From Acidobacteriaceae bacterium (GTDB lineage Bacteria > Acidobacteriota > Terriglobia > Terriglobales > Acidobacteriaceae), in assembly GCA_030041515.1 (NCBI GenBank), contig JASHNS010000081.1, forward strand, positions 1 to 64,000: a stretch of DNA of 64,000 bases, in the 5' to 3' direction. This document shows, in pieces, positions 27,664-37,560 of the stretch; positions within the stretch are counted from its first letter, which is position 1; every line of letters begins with the position of its first letter. The notes under the pieces were generated by a model. It was not told the DNA's origin and did no database searches. It saw only the letters and a program-made list of their open reading frames with translations. The position numbers were made by a program, and so were the translations under genes.

Positions 27664-27677
27664 AGTAAATGTTTACT
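27664..27677. promoter_or_regulatory. inverted repeat, possible operator upstream of the second Oar receptor
   Basis: The sequence AGTAAATGTTTACT is a perfect inverted repeat with 6-bp arms and a 2-bp centre, in an AT-rich stretch 68 bp before the receptor start. A related TTGTTTACAT lies just upstream (about 27643-27652). The form resembles operators of LacI/GalR-type regulators. No LacI-type gene is present in the window, so the cognate protein is unknown. Confidence 0.4.
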
Positions 27678-27744
27678 CCCCAATAAGCAACAAAATAGAA
27701 CTCCTCTTTTCTCGTACCGGGCTCTGATAGTTTTTGGAGGCGCG

Positions 27745-30700
27745 ATGAAAGGCCTGCGGGACACGGCCCTTTGGGGGCTGACTCTGGCTGTTCTCCTTGC
27801 TCTGGCAACGTCTGTAGTCCGGGCGCAAACCGTGTTCGGGAGTATCTCCGGCACGGTCTCCGATCCAACCGGCGCAGTTGTCCCCAACGCGAAAGTGCAG
27901 GCCATCGGCGAGAGCACCGGGACGAAGCTCGACGGCGTGACCACATCGGCTGGAGCCTTCCATTTCCCCGAGGTCCCCATCGGCCTCTACGACCTCATTG
28001 TCACCGCTCCCGGTTTTCAGGTCTCCAAAACGACCGGCGTCCGCGTCAATCTGCAGATCACGACCGGCGTCAACGTGACCCTTAAAGTCGGCTCCGCGAC
28101 GCAAACCGTCACCGTCAATGGCCAGGGCCTGCGGCTTCAGACGCAGAGTTCTGACATCACCGGATCGATCAGCAACGAAGAATATTTGAAATTGCCCCTC
28201 ACTCTGGGGGGCGTAGGCGCGCTCCGTTCCCCGGAAGCGTTTATCTTCCTGCTCCCCGGTAACACGGGGCCCGGTACCAGCAACAATACTGACAACGGCG
28301 TGTTCTTTGACAAGCTCGCCGGCGGCCAGGACTTCGGCGCCGAAGTGCTCATCGACGGCCTGAGCCAGCAGCGCAGCGAAAACGGCTCCTCGTTCGACGA
28401 GGAAGCGCCTTCGGTGGACGCTTTGCAGGAGCTCACCGTTACGGATGCCGTGCCTCCCGCCGAGTACAACCGCACGACCGGCGGCATCGAAAACTTTGCC
28501 ACCAAGAGCGGCACCAACAAGTTCCATGGCATGGCCTACGAGATCCTGCGCAACACGGATCTCGACGCGGATCTTTGGTTCAATAATGGGTTCCGAGCAG
28601 AGAATTGCACCGGCACGAGCAATACGCCCGCCTGCCGCGCTCAATATGCAACGCCCGCCGATCAAAAGAACGATTACGGCGGCACGCTGGGAGGCCCGGT
28701 GCTGATTCCGAAACTCTACAACGGCCGCAACAAGCTCTTCTTCTTTTTCTCCTGGGAGCAACTCCGCTACAGTCTCGGGGCTACCACGGTAACGACCGTC
28801 CCCACGCCGCAGGAACTCTCCGGCGACTTCTCCAATCCAGCGTTTTACAATCCCAGCGTCGTGGAGGGAACCAATCCCTGCACCGGAGGACCCGTCTACC
28901 AGGGACAAATCTTCGATCCCACAACCACGACCGTGGTCGGCGGCGTTGAGTGCCGGACTCCCTACCCCGGCAACAAAATCCCCGCGTCCGATGCGGGTGA
29001 GTTATCCAAAGCGGCCGCTGCGGCGCTGGCCTATTTCCCAGCTCCGACAAACGGGAATGTCTTCAATAATTATGTCTTTTCCAGCACGTCCCCGATTATC
29101 AATACCGCCGAGACGATTCGCATCGACAGCAACATCGGCCCCAGGAATCATATCTGGAGTTCGTACAGTTCTCGCGAGAATGACCGCGTCTCGGGCACAC
29201 CCCAGATCCTGCCGTATCCGATCGACCCGAACACCTGGAAGCAGGATTTCACAACGCACTTCTGGCGCTTTGGCTGGGACTTGAACCTGACTCCTGATCT
29301 GCTCAACGACGTCATCGTAGGTTCCAACCGCTCCAACAGCGTCAATTATGCGTTCCCGCTGTTTCAGGGGATCAATTACGCGCAGAAGTTAGGCATTGGG
29401 AACGCTGTATCCCTCAATTTCCCACAGTTCACGAATGGCATTACGGCAAATGAAGGCAATCCGGCGCAGAACGACGACAATGTCGATAACGGGCTGCGCT
29501 TCGTCGACAATCTTTCCTGGCTGAAAGGTGCGCAGAGCATCACCTTTGGCGCGGATGAACGATACCAGCAATACTCGCCCATCGATGGAAATTCCCCCAC
29601 GCTCAACTTCTGCAGCGCACAAACCTCAGCGTATCCGGGCTCCTCGAATAACGGGAATGCACTTGCCAGCGAACTGCTGGGCGACGCGTGTGGTGGCACT
29701 CAGAACCTCTACTATCACCAGTCGCGATGGATATCGTGGTACTTCTCGGGCTATGTCCAGGACAACTGGAGAGTGAAACATGACCTTACGCTGAACCTCG
29801 GCGTGAACTACAGCGTGGACGTCCCCCGCCGGGAGGCGGATAACGATACTTCCGACTTCAGCGCGACTGCCATTGATCCCGAAACGGGCACGCCAGGTGC
29901 CCTCGTTTTTGGCTCGCAGTGCAGCGGCTGCAACACCCGATGGGCGAACACCTATTACAAGGACATTGCACCGCGCATCGGATTCGCCTATTCACCGCCG
30001 TGGATGAACAACAAGACGGTCGTTCGCGGCGGCGGAGGAATTCTTTACGGCCCGCTGCAATACGACGACTTTGGCGGATCCATGGACGCCGGTTACAAGT
30101 CCAGCCCTGTCTTCCCGTCGAAGAACGGTTTCGACCCTTCGTTCGAGATCGACAATGGATACCCGGCGTTCCCATCCCCTCCTGATCTGGATCCAGGACT
30201 CTACAACGGTGCTTATCTGCCCGGTTCGTATATCGAAACGATTGCCGGACGTCCGGCCGAAATCTACAACTGGGATCTGGATGTTCAGCAACAGGTGATG
30301 CAGAATCTTGTCCTCAGCGTCGGCTATATCGGAAGCGAGGCGCAAAATCTCCAGGCGAACAACCAGAACATCAACAATGTGCCCTACAACAAGGAATTCA
30401 GCACGGGCGGCAAGGAGCTGAACGCTCCTCTCCTCAACAACACCTACGGAGTCGCAACCCCATTCCCGAATTACTACAATATCTGGGGCAATGGTGTCAC
30501 GATCCAGCAGGCTCTGCGTCCGTTTCCGCAGTACGACTTTATCGACTCCGGATGCTGCCTCCAGGCCACGGGGCACTCCAGCTACGACGCTTTGCTCGTG
30601 TCGCTGCAGGGCAACTTTAAAGACCTGACACTGCAGGGGTCATACACCTGGGCGAAAACGCTCGACGATAACGACAGTATCCTCCCCAATACAAACCCGG

Positions 30701-31440
30701 GACAGCCGCAGGTCCAGGATCCGGCGGATCTGCATCTGGAAAAAGCCATCAGCATTCAGGATCTGCCGAATACGTTTGTTGTCAGCTACACCTACTCGCT
30801 GCCGGCCGGGAAAGGTCAGCGCTATATGTCCCATGGCATCGGCAGCTATGTCCTGGGGGGGTGGCAGATTGGAGGTATCCAGCGTTATCAGGATGGCGAG
30901 CCGCTGGCTTTTTGCTGCGCCACTGGGATCCCAGGATGGGAGCAGTCGATCTACTACGACCTGATTCCGGGTGTTCCGATTAAGAGCGCGGTCTACCGAA
31001 GCGGATGGAAGCACATTAATCCGTTCAATGACGCCAACGGCAGCGATCCGAGCACGAACAGCTTCTTCAATGCGGCGGATACGACCACGGCGGCAGCGTA
31101 TGTAACTGGCGGGGCGCAACCAGCCTTTCACGACCAGGTGCGGGAGGTGAACGTGCTGAACTCCCAGCCGGGGAATAACCTGCCCTACACCCTGGGCGAC
31201 GTACCCCGCGTTACCGGCATTCGCATGCCGGCGTGGATGGAAGAGGACTTCAGCCTGATCAAGAATACGAACATTACTGAGCGGTTGACGTTTCAGTTAA
31301 AGGCGGACTTCCTGAATGCGCCGAACCGCCATATTTTCGGCGCGCCGGACACGAATCCAGCGGACTACGACTTCGGCATTCCGACCTACCAATCGAACGC
31401 TCCACGGGCCATACAAATCAACGGAACGCTTTTGTTTTAA
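27745..31440 (+). CDS. Oar-type TonB-dependent receptor with carboxypeptidase-regulatory-like domain
   Basis: An outer-membrane receptor of 1231 residues from ATG 27745, which has GGAGG 4 nt upstream. The signal peptide is ALWGLTLAVLLALATSVVRAQ. The CarboxypepD_reg-like domain (about 34-115) has GSISGTVSDPTGAVVPNAKV and GLYDLIVTAPGF. The plug-like part follows (VLIDGLSQQRSENGSSFDEE), then the barrel, with DNWRVKHDLTLNLGVNYSVD late in the chain and the terminal strand IQINGTLLF ending in phenylalanine. It is directly followed by a strong hairpin terminator. A putative inverted-repeat operator precedes it, and the sensor kinase gene with a sugar-binding-like domain is divergent from it, so this receptor is a natural candidate for carbohydrate-linked control. 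Confidence 0.92.
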   Translation: MKGLRDTALWGLTLAVLLALATSVVRAQTVFGSISGTVSDPTGAVVPNAKVQAIGESTGTKLDGVTTSAGAFHFPEVPIGLYDLIVTAPGFQVSKTTGVRVNLQITTGVNVTLKVGSATQTVTVNGQGLRLQTQSSDITGSISNEEYLKLPLTLGGVGALRSPEAFIFLLPGNTGPGTSNNTDNGVFFDKLAGGQDFGAEVLIDGLSQQRSENGSSFDEEAPSVDALQELTVTDAVPPAEYNRTTGGIENFATKSGTNKFHGMAYEILRNTDLDADLWFNNGFRAENCTGTSNTPACRAQYATPADQKNDYGGTLGGPVLIPKLYNGRNKLFFFFSWEQLRYSLGATTVTTVPTPQELSGDFSNPAFYNPSVVEGTNPCTGGPVYQGQIFDPTTTTVVGGVECRTPYPGNKIPASDAGELSKAAAAALAYFPAPTNGNVFNNYVFSSTSPIINTAETIRIDSNIGPRNHIWSSYSSRENDRVSGTPQILPYPIDPNTWKQDFTTHFWRFGWDLNLTPDLLNDVIVGSNRSNSVNYAFPLFQGINYAQKLGIGNAVSLNFPQFTNGITANEGNPAQNDDNVDNGLRFVDNLSWLKGAQSITFGADERYQQYSPIDGNSPTLNFCSAQTSAYPGSSNNGNALASELLGDACGGTQNLYYHQSRWISWYFSGYVQDNWRVKHDLTLNLGVNYSVDVPRREADNDTSDFSATAIDPETGTPGALVFGSQCSGCNTRWANTYYKDIAPRIGFAYSPPWMNNKTVVRGGGGILYGPLQYDDFGGSMDAGYKSSPVFPSKNGFDPSFEIDNGYPAFPSPPDLDPGLYNGAYLPGSYIETIAGRPAEIYNWDLDVQQQVMQNLVLSVGYIGSEAQNLQANNQNINNVPYNKEFSTGGKELNAPLLNNTYGVATPFPNYYNIWGNGVTIQQALRPFPQYDFIDSGCCLQATGHSSYDALLVSLQGNFKDLTLQGSYTWAKTLDDNDSILPNTNPGQPQVQDPADLHLEKAISIQDLPNTFVVSYTYSLPAGKGQRYMSHGIGSYVLGGWQIGGIQRYQDGEPLAFCCATGIPGWEQSIYYDLIPGVPIKSAVYRSGWKHINPFNDANGSDPSTNSFFNAADTTTAAAYVTGGAQPAFHDQVREVNVLNSQPGNNLPYTLGDVPRVTGIRMPAWMEEDFSLIKNTNITERLTFQLKADFLNAPNRHIFGAPDTNPADYDFGIPTYQSNAPRAIQINGTLLF

Positions 31441-31471
31441 GCTTCGACATGCATCGATAGTCGCTGCAAAA

Positions 31472-31505
31472 GGGAGCGTATCGCCGGATACGCTCCCTTC
31501 CTTGT
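31472..31505 (+). terminator. hairpin terminator after the receptor gene
   Basis: A perfect 11-bp stem, GGGAGCGTATC pairing with GATACGCTCCC, closed by the tetraloop GCCG (31483-31486) and followed by TTCCTTGT. The T-tract is imperfect, but stem length and position (31 bp after the stop) support transcription termination between the receptor and the DUF4965 gene. Confidence 0.75.
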
Positions 31506-31539
31506 GGAAGCCCATTATGCTTAAAATGAGGATCGCGTC

Positions 31540-33630
31540 GTGACCAGGTTGCCCTTCTCTGGAATGTTGCCACTTTGGGCAATTGCTGTCTGTGCCGTCT
31601 CCTTGCCTGCTCAGCAGCCGATAACGGTCCGAACGCCCGCGACTCCTCTCGTGCTGCACGATCCCTACTTCAGTATTTGGTCCTTTGACGATGCGTTGAC
31701 GGCGGGGCCTACGCGACACTGGACCGGGACGGAGCAGCAACTGAACGGCTCGATTCGCATTGATGGCCGGACATTCCGCTTCATGGGAGATGACTCGGAT
31801 TTTCCGCCGCTGCCCCAGGTAAAGCGGACCATCTGGCCCACCCGTACCATCTACGACTTCGAAGGCCAGGGCATCCATCTCACCGCAACTTTCTTCACGC
31901 CCGCATTGCCCCGCGACCTGGATGTCCTCTCCAGGCCGCTCACATATCTCACCTGGACCGCACGCTCGGTGGACGGACGATCCCATTCCGTTCACATCGC
32001 GGTGAGTGCGAGCGCTCAGCTCGCCGTCAACGACGGCCATGAACCCGTGGTGTGGGGATCGAGCCGCGTCGGCGATATGACCGTGATGCATGTTGGTACC
32101 GGCGCGCAGCCGATGCTCGCGAAGGCCGGAGATAACCTCCGCATTGACTGGGGCTGGGCGGATCTCGCCGTTCCGCACCAGCCGGATATGTCCACGGAGA
32201 TCGTGGGATTGCAGGAATTCCAGAAGGAGGAGGAGAAAGGCGAGCCGGCAGACAGCGACGACCTGGATATGCCTCGGCCTCCACGCGTCGATCTTCCCGT
32301 CATGGCCGTCTTCTTCAACCTGGGCCAGGTATTCGCAACGCCCGTTACGCGCGAGGCTATGCTGGCCTACGACGATCGGAGAGCGATCGAATTTCTGCAC
32401 CGGCAACTACCGGACTACTGGCGGCGCAACGGGCAGACCATGGCGCAAATGCTGCTGGAGGCCGAACGCGAAGAAGATCCGCTGCGTTCTCGTGCGATCG
32501 CTTTCGATCACGCGCTGGCCTCCGATCTGGAACAGGCGGGAGGCCAGGAATACGAGCAGCTCGCCATCCTTGCCTATCGGCAAAGCATCGCGGCCGGCAA
32601 ACTGGTCGTCGACATCGATGGAACGCCTTTGTACTTTTCCAAGGAAAATTCCAGCAACGGCTGCACGGATACCGTGGATGTCACGTATCCAGCCTCGCCG
32701 CTTTTCCTGTTGCTGAATCCGAAGCTGCTGGAAGCGGAATTACGGCCCGTGATGCAATATGCCAGCCTGCCGCGCTGGCCCTGGCCATTTGCGCCACACG
32801 ATCTGGGAACCTATCCCCTGGCCAACGGGCAGGTCTACGGAGGCGGCACAACCAGCGAGGTAGACCAGATGCCGGTCGAGGAAAGCGGCAATATGCTCAT
32901 TCTCTTCGACGCGGTCGCCCACGCCGAAGGCAATGCCGATTTCGCAGCCCTCTACTGGCCCCTGTTATCGCGATGGGCCGACTATCTGCGAGCCAACGGA
33001 CTCGATCCTGGCAACCAGCTCAGCACAGACGATTTCACCGGTCACCTGGCGCACAATGCCAATCTCTCGATCAAGGCGATCATCGCCATCGGCAGCTATG
33101 CGCAGCTCGCCCAAATGCTGCACAAGGACGCCGTGGCTTCCAGTTATCGTCAGGACGCCCGGAAGATGGCCCTGCAATGGATGCGGATGTCTGCGGACGG
33201 CGATCACACTCGGCTGGCCTTCGATCTTCCCGGTACCTGGAGCCAGAAATATAACCTCGTATGGGATCGCATTCTCGGTCTCCAGCTCTTTCCGCCGTCG
33301 GTTGCGCAGGAAGAAGTCCGGTTTTACCTGCGACATCAGAATGAGTTTGGATTACCTCTCGACAACCGCCATACCTATACCAAGCTGGACTGGAGCGTGT
33401 GGACGGCCACGCTGGCTGACAACCAGCATGATTTTGAAACGATGATCCATCCCCTTTATCGCTTTATGACGGAAACGCCGACACGGGTTCCGCTGAGCGA
33501 TTGGTTCGACACGGTCACGGGAGCCCAGGTTGGGTTTCAGGCCCGCTCGGTTGTCGGCGGGATCTATATCAGGATGCTGGCTGATCCTGAATTATGGAAG
33601 AAGTGGGCGTCGTCCGCGGGAGCGCCCTGA
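31540..33630 (+). CDS. secreted DUF4965/glutaminase-like protein
   Basis: A 696-residue protein with a signal peptide (MLPLWAIAVCAVSLPAQ); the GTG at 31540 has GAGG 8 nt upstream. It opens like the DUF5127-DUF4965-DUF1793 proteins annotated as glutaminase GtaA-like: TPATPLVLHDPYFSIWSFDD and GTEQQLNGSIRIDGRTFRFMG. The middle and C-terminal (alpha/alpha)6-like part has YFSKENSSNGCTDTVDVTYP, PWPFAPHDLGTYPLANGQVYG, MPVEESGNMLILFDA and DNRHTYTKLDWSVW. In this group the true reaction is often unknown; several relatives are carbohydrate-active rather than amidases, and the receptor and CAZyme neighbourhood here favours that. It is probably periplasmic. A terminator separates it from the receptor gene. 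Confidence 0.85.
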   Translation: MTRLPFSGMLPLWAIAVCAVSLPAQQPITVRTPATPLVLHDPYFSIWSFDDALTAGPTRHWTGTEQQLNGSIRIDGRTFRFMGDDSDFPPLPQVKRTIWPTRTIYDFEGQGIHLTATFFTPALPRDLDVLSRPLTYLTWTARSVDGRSHSVHIAVSASAQLAVNDGHEPVVWGSSRVGDMTVMHVGTGAQPMLAKAGDNLRIDWGWADLAVPHQPDMSTEIVGLQEFQKEEEKGEPADSDDLDMPRPPRVDLPVMAVFFNLGQVFATPVTREAMLAYDDRRAIEFLHRQLPDYWRRNGQTMAQMLLEAEREEDPLRSRAIAFDHALASDLEQAGGQEYEQLAILAYRQSIAAGKLVVDIDGTPLYFSKENSSNGCTDTVDVTYPASPLFLLLNPKLLEAELRPVMQYASLPRWPWPFAPHDLGTYPLANGQVYGGGTTSEVDQMPVEESGNMLILFDAVAHAEGNADFAALYWPLLSRWADYLRANGLDPGNQLSTDDFTGHLAHNANLSIKAIIAIGSYAQLAQMLHKDAVASSYRQDARKMALQWMRMSADGDHTRLAFDLPGTWSQKYNLVWDRILGLQLFPPSVAQEEVRFYLRHQNEFGLPLDNRHTYTKLDWSVWTATLADNQHDFETMIHPLYRFMTETPTRVPLSDWFDTVTGAQVGFQARSVVGGIYIRMLADPELWKKWASSAGAP

Positions 33631-33820
33631 ATCCGGACGATCGTGCGGAGCGTCAGTCACCGGAGGGGAGCGCAAGGGAGCACGGGGGCCAGCCCCTGCG
33701 GGCCCTTGCAGGCGCCCGGCGCAAAGCTGACGGTTCCCTGCAGCCACTGGCCAGCGGCAACTGGCATCGACACTCGATAGAATGATGAGCGAATCCAATT
33801 TCCGGATTCGATGACTCGCT

Positions 33821-34777
33821 GTGCGAACAATGCTCCTCATCGCCGGGCTGGCGCTGGCTGGAACGGCCGTTTCAGGCCAGACCAACTCTGCCACGACGAT
33901 TGCGGGCGGAGCTTCGCTTCTGCAATCCGGCAACTACCAGGAAGCCCAAAGCGCTTTTGAGGTAGCTCTGCGCGCCGATCCTGCAAACGAGCAGGCCCAA
34001 AACGGAGAGGTTGAAGCCAGCGAGCATCTGGCGTTACAGCAGCGCGCCGCCGGACACCTGGTCGATGCACTGCAGGCATTGCTGCGAGGCGAGAGATATG
34101 TCCCGAACCGTGCGCGGCTCTATTACGATCAGGGCATTCTTGAAGACGAGATGCACTTGTATCCGCAGGCGCTGAAAGCGCTCGATACCGCACAACAGCT
34201 TCACATGCAGGATCCGATGCTGCTATACGCCACAGCGCGGGTGTACCTGGATCAGGGGCAACTGGAACCCGCGGCAGCGAAGATGAGCGCGTATCTGGAG
34301 CTGCGGCCAAACGACGCCAGTGCGCATTATGGATTGGGGCGGATCTATCAGCTCGGGCTGCAGTTTGCGAAGGCGCAGGCCGAATTCGAGGAATCACTTC
34401 GGCTGGACCCGCATCAGACGGAATCCTGGTTCCAACTCGGAGACGTGGAACTCAATCAGAACCATCTCGATGCGGCGCTGACTGATTTTCAGCAAACGCT
34501 GGCCCGTAATCCGAACCACGGTGGAGCGCTGACCGAATCGGGGCAGGTCCTCTATCGGCAAAAGAAGTACCAAAAGGCACTCCCTCTTCTTGAGAAGGCG
34601 GTTGCGGCCGCACCCGGGTTTCAGCCCGCCCATTACTATCTGGGACTCACGCTGGCGCGCCTGGGACGCAGCGCAGACGCAGAGAAGGAGCTGGCAACGG
34701 CCGTGAAGCTGGCCAATGAAAAAAACAGGCAGGAGAGTACACAGTACCAGCTCGTTCTTCCCTCAGGCAGCCACTGA
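33821..34777 (+). CDS. exported TPR-repeat protein
   Basis: A 318-residue protein with a short signal peptide (MLLIAGLALAGTAVSGQ). The start shown is GTG 33821; ATG 33830 is an equal alternative and neither has a strong ribosome binding site. About eight TPR units follow, for example ATTIAGGASLLQSGNYQEAQ, SAHYGLGRIYQLGLQFAKAQ, ESWFQLGDVELNQNHLDAAL and PAHYYLGLTLARLGRSADAE. It lies 190 bp after the DUF4965 gene; a TAGAAT box at about 33778 could be its own -10. The likely role is a periplasmic scaffold, similar to the TPR proteins near 16 kb; no enzymatic motif is present. Confidence 0.87.
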   Translation: MRTMLLIAGLALAGTAVSGQTNSATTIAGGASLLQSGNYQEAQSAFEVALRADPANEQAQNGEVEASEHLALQQRAAGHLVDALQALLRGERYVPNRARLYYDQGILEDEMHLYPQALKALDTAQQLHMQDPMLLYATARVYLDQGQLEPAAAKMSAYLELRPNDASAHYGLGRIYQLGLQFAKAQAEFEESLRLDPHQTESWFQLGDVELNQNHLDAALTDFQQTLARNPNHGGALTESGQVLYRQKKYQKALPLLEKAVAAAPGFQPAHYYLGLTLARLGRSADAEKELATAVKLANEKNRQESTQYQLVLPSGSH

Positions 34778-34933
34778 GCCACGGGACGCAGCTGGAGAGA
34801 ACAAGCTGAAAGCTGCCAGGCAAGTCCGGAGAGGAATCAGGAAAGTTTCAGAATCAGGTGAGGATGAACCTGCCGGGCTGTTGACGTTGTTTCGCACCCT
34901 GGAGATGCCGGCGTTCAATGCGCACACCGGAAG

Positions 34934-35692
34934 TCAGGGTCCCTTTTGAGATTTCTGCGGCTGCCAGGAACCGATCCCCAGCGTGGTGATGATCTCTGGT
35001 TCCAGATCTTCGTAATAAAGTACTGCGGACCGGGCTTTCCCGCGGTTGAAGAGCGACAAAGCAAACGCCACAACCGCCGATGCAACAAGCAGCGCCGCGA
35101 ACGGAAGAGCCTCGTTCAGGATCTTCATCTCATAGCGGGAGAACAGAATGGCCAGCGGCGCGAAGACACCGACGAAGGTCCAGAATACATATTGAACATT
35201 CGACTTTCCGGGCAGATACGAACACGCAAATGGGATCTTTGATACCCCGATCAGGCTCAGATCAGTCAGGATCGAACCCACCAGCGCCAGCACCAGCAGG
35301 TGTTCTCCGTCCGCTCTCCACGGCCGATGGCACAGGACCAGTCCCGCCGCTGTCAGCCAAACCGGGACTGTTGCCATGACCAGCATTGCGCGTCGCACTG
35401 CCGCAATGTACTGTTCGGCTGGGCGCAGTTGCGTCACCTGCAAAACCCAGTTCGCTTTCAGCGATGCGGGCAGTGAAAAAATACTTCTCAACCCGAATAC
35501 CGCCAGGCAGAGGATCGTCAGCGTGCTCATCAGGAATCCCACGGTCAAAGGCGGTCCGCGATGGGTCGTCAAAACCTGCCGCAATGTCGGTCCCAGATAG
35601 CCCGTTACCTCACCCGGCCGCGCCGAAAAGCTCACATCGTCCACAGCCGGAATCCCCGAGAACAGCTTGGTCACCCGTCGTAGTTCCAGCAC
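34934..35692 (-). pseudogene. chimeric remnant of a second ABC exporter (ATPase start joined to permease end)
   Basis: A 252-residue frame whose first ~36 residues are the beginning of an ABC ATPase (GTG 35692, preceded by a full AAGGAGG; LELRRVTKLFSGIPAVDDVS, then PGEVTGYLGP). At the point where the Walker A motif should follow, the text jumps to the C-terminal half of a permease (TLRQVLTTHRGPP, VFGLRSIFSLP, ILTDLSLIGVSKIPFACSYL), which aligns with the intact permease at 35782 (VSGLRSTFLAP, LLTDAFFLNVRTIPFTGSQ). So a second ATPase-permease pair has lost the DNA between. The join is in frame, but with no complete nucleotide-binding domain it cannot be a working transporter. Whether the membrane part is still made is unknown. 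Confidence 0.8.
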
Positions 35693-35781
35693 GCTTCCCC
35701 TCCTTGGTTGCGATCTGAATTCCGGCAGCCTTCGCCGCTCTGAATGCTCTTCACAACGGCGCGACGATGATGTTCCTCCGC

Positions 35782-37560
35782 TCAGTACCGCAGCCCCAGC
35801 CGCAATGGAAACTCTTCCTCGTCTTCGTCGGCTTCGATCCGCTGGAGTTGCTCGCGGATGCGGGTCCTGTGGCTGCGGACCAGGCAGATATGAGCTGCTG
35901 CTGCCACGACAGTTGCGAGCCCGAGATGCAGGAGGCTCGCCTGCAGCCACGGCTCGGCGGACGTAGTGAACAGCACAATGGCAGGGAAAAAGCCGATATA
36001 CGGAATCATGAGCAGCGCCAGATTCGTGGCAGAACTGGATTGGCTGCCGGTGAAAGGAATGGTTCTCACGTTCAGGAAAAATGCGTCGGTCAGCAAAAGA
36101 CTCAAAGCAACAGCTGCGAATCCCTGCACGGCGGCGAATCTCCACGGGTGAAAATCCGGAGCAGAAGCCAGCGCCGCGAGGCTTACCGTCAGCAGCATGC
36201 TCCAGAGCAAAACCCAGCGGCGCGCTGCGGCGACATGCGGCCATGCCGGTTTGCCCTGCACAGTGCGAAAAATCCAGCGGCCGCGCTGGTCCGCGGGCGC
36301 GAGAAACGTGCTGCGCAGGCCGGAGACGGTCCAGAAAGCGCCAATCGGCACCATTGCACGCAATCCATCGCGCGAAACAGCCAAACCTAATCTGTTATGT
36401 TCCACGACGATCCGTAGAGCCGCTGAGAGCATCACAGCCACGCCTGCGCCTCCGTATAGAACCAGAACCATACGATAACGAGGCACCCGCAGCAGGTTTT
36501 GCCCGATGAAGTGCCAGATGGCACGGCCGCCGGGCACGCGAACCAGCGTTGCATGGATTGCGTGATGAAAAGGCGCTGAGGCGCGGCGCGGGCGCTCGCG
36601 CTTGGCCCCGCCTGTCAACAAATTGGCCGTTCTCCGCCACCACGCCAGCGGGTACAGCGACACCGTGAGCATCACGGTTGTTCCGGTTGCGAGCAATCCC
36701 AGTTGCGCAAGAGTTGCGAAGATCGGTGGCTCGCCCGTGCCACCCAATATTCGCTGATAGATGCCCAGAAACCAAAAAGGCGGGAACCAGAGTGCGCGTT
36801 CGTGTCCGGAAAGGATCAATCCACGGAGAACCCCGTACACGACAGGGTAAAGAAACAACGAGGAAAGCAGAGCGACCGCGGCGAATCCCTGAATCCACAG
36901 GGAGACGCGCCGGAACCAGCGATCTCCCAGGGCAGCGAGCAGAATTGCTTCCATCGAGAGGATCAGCGTCGCACTGAACATTCCACTGCACACGACGGCG
37001 ATGCAGTGCGCCGCCAGAAACCGAAAGAGCGCCGGAGGATCCGTCGCTGCCGGCAGAACCAGCGGCGGAAGAAAACTGGAAGCAAGGATCGCCGCCCCGA
37101 TCAGCAGCAGAATTGCTGTAACCCTTGCCAGCAACAGCCGAATGGCCTTGACAGGGAGGGACGACAGAACGAAGACGTCGAGCAAATCCGGAAACAGGAG
37201 GTCCCACTCGAAGATCGTTACCAGGCCCATGGCGACCATCGTGTACAGGACAAAGAAGTAGTGGTCACCCGCTTGTTCCCAATACGATCGCACAACGTGT
37301 GGAAGATGGTACGGCGTGTAGAGGTAGAGAGAGAGCACCAGTGGCGGAAGCCCGATGACGCACACCGCCTGCACCAGACGCGTCTTCGAGTCGCCCTCCA
37401 CGGAAGCCAGTTCGCTCCCGAAGAACCGGTCAAGAAAATGACGTATGAGCACCCTGAACGAAGACAGATGTTCCGGATCGCCGGCCGTCTTGCCGGCCAG
37501 CACATTCAGCGACAGTACCTCATCCCGCATGGCCGCGCGTGCGGGTTCAGTTCCGGGCAT
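35782..37560 (-). CDS. ABC-2-type exporter permease
   Basis: A 592-residue multi-spanning membrane protein. Hydrophobic segments include VCVIGLPPLVLSLYLY, VTAILLLIGAAILASSFLPP, FLAAHCIAVVCSGMFSATLI, FAAVALLSSLFLYPVVYGVL, TVMLTVSLYPLAWW and LALLMIPYIGFFPAIVLF, about twelve in all. No nucleotide-binding motif is present. The start overlaps the end of the ATPase gene by 14 bp, so the two are translationally coupled and form an ABC exporter; the substrate (lipid, peptide or antibiotic) cannot be told. The C-terminus is highly acidic (EADEDEEEF). A half-deleted paralogue lies 90 bp downstream. Confidence 0.85.
   Translation of the reverse strand: MPGTEPARAAMRDEVLSLNVLAGKTAGDPEHLSSFRVLIRHFLDRFFGSELASVEGDSKTRLVQAVCVIGLPPLVLSLYLYTPYHLPHVVRSYWEQAGDHYFFVLYTMVAMGLVTIFEWDLLFPDLLDVFVLSSLPVKAIRLLLARVTAILLLIGAAILASSFLPPLVLPAATDPPALFRFLAAHCIAVVCSGMFSATLILSMEAILLAALGDRWFRRVSLWIQGFAAVALLSSLFLYPVVYGVLRGLILSGHERALWFPPFWFLGIYQRILGGTGEPPIFATLAQLGLLATGTTVMLTVSLYPLAWWRRTANLLTGGAKRERPRRASAPFHHAIHATLVRVPGGRAIWHFIGQNLLRVPRYRMVLVLYGGAGVAVMLSAALRIVVEHNRLGLAVSRDGLRAMVPIGAFWTVSGLRSTFLAPADQRGRWIFRTVQGKPAWPHVAAARRWVLLWSMLLTVSLAALASAPDFHPWRFAAVQGFAAVALSLLLTDAFFLNVRTIPFTGSQSSSATNLALLMIPYIGFFPAIVLFTTSAEPWLQASLLHLGLATVVAAAAHICLVRSHRTRIREQLQRIEADEDEEEFPLRLGLRY

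Noticed and set aside
35692-36244. 5' extension of the chimeric ABC frame up to 36244
   Set aside because: The extension is antisense-phase translation of the intact permease gene in another frame; the true ATPase start is the GTG at 35692 with a full Shine-Dalgarno sequence.
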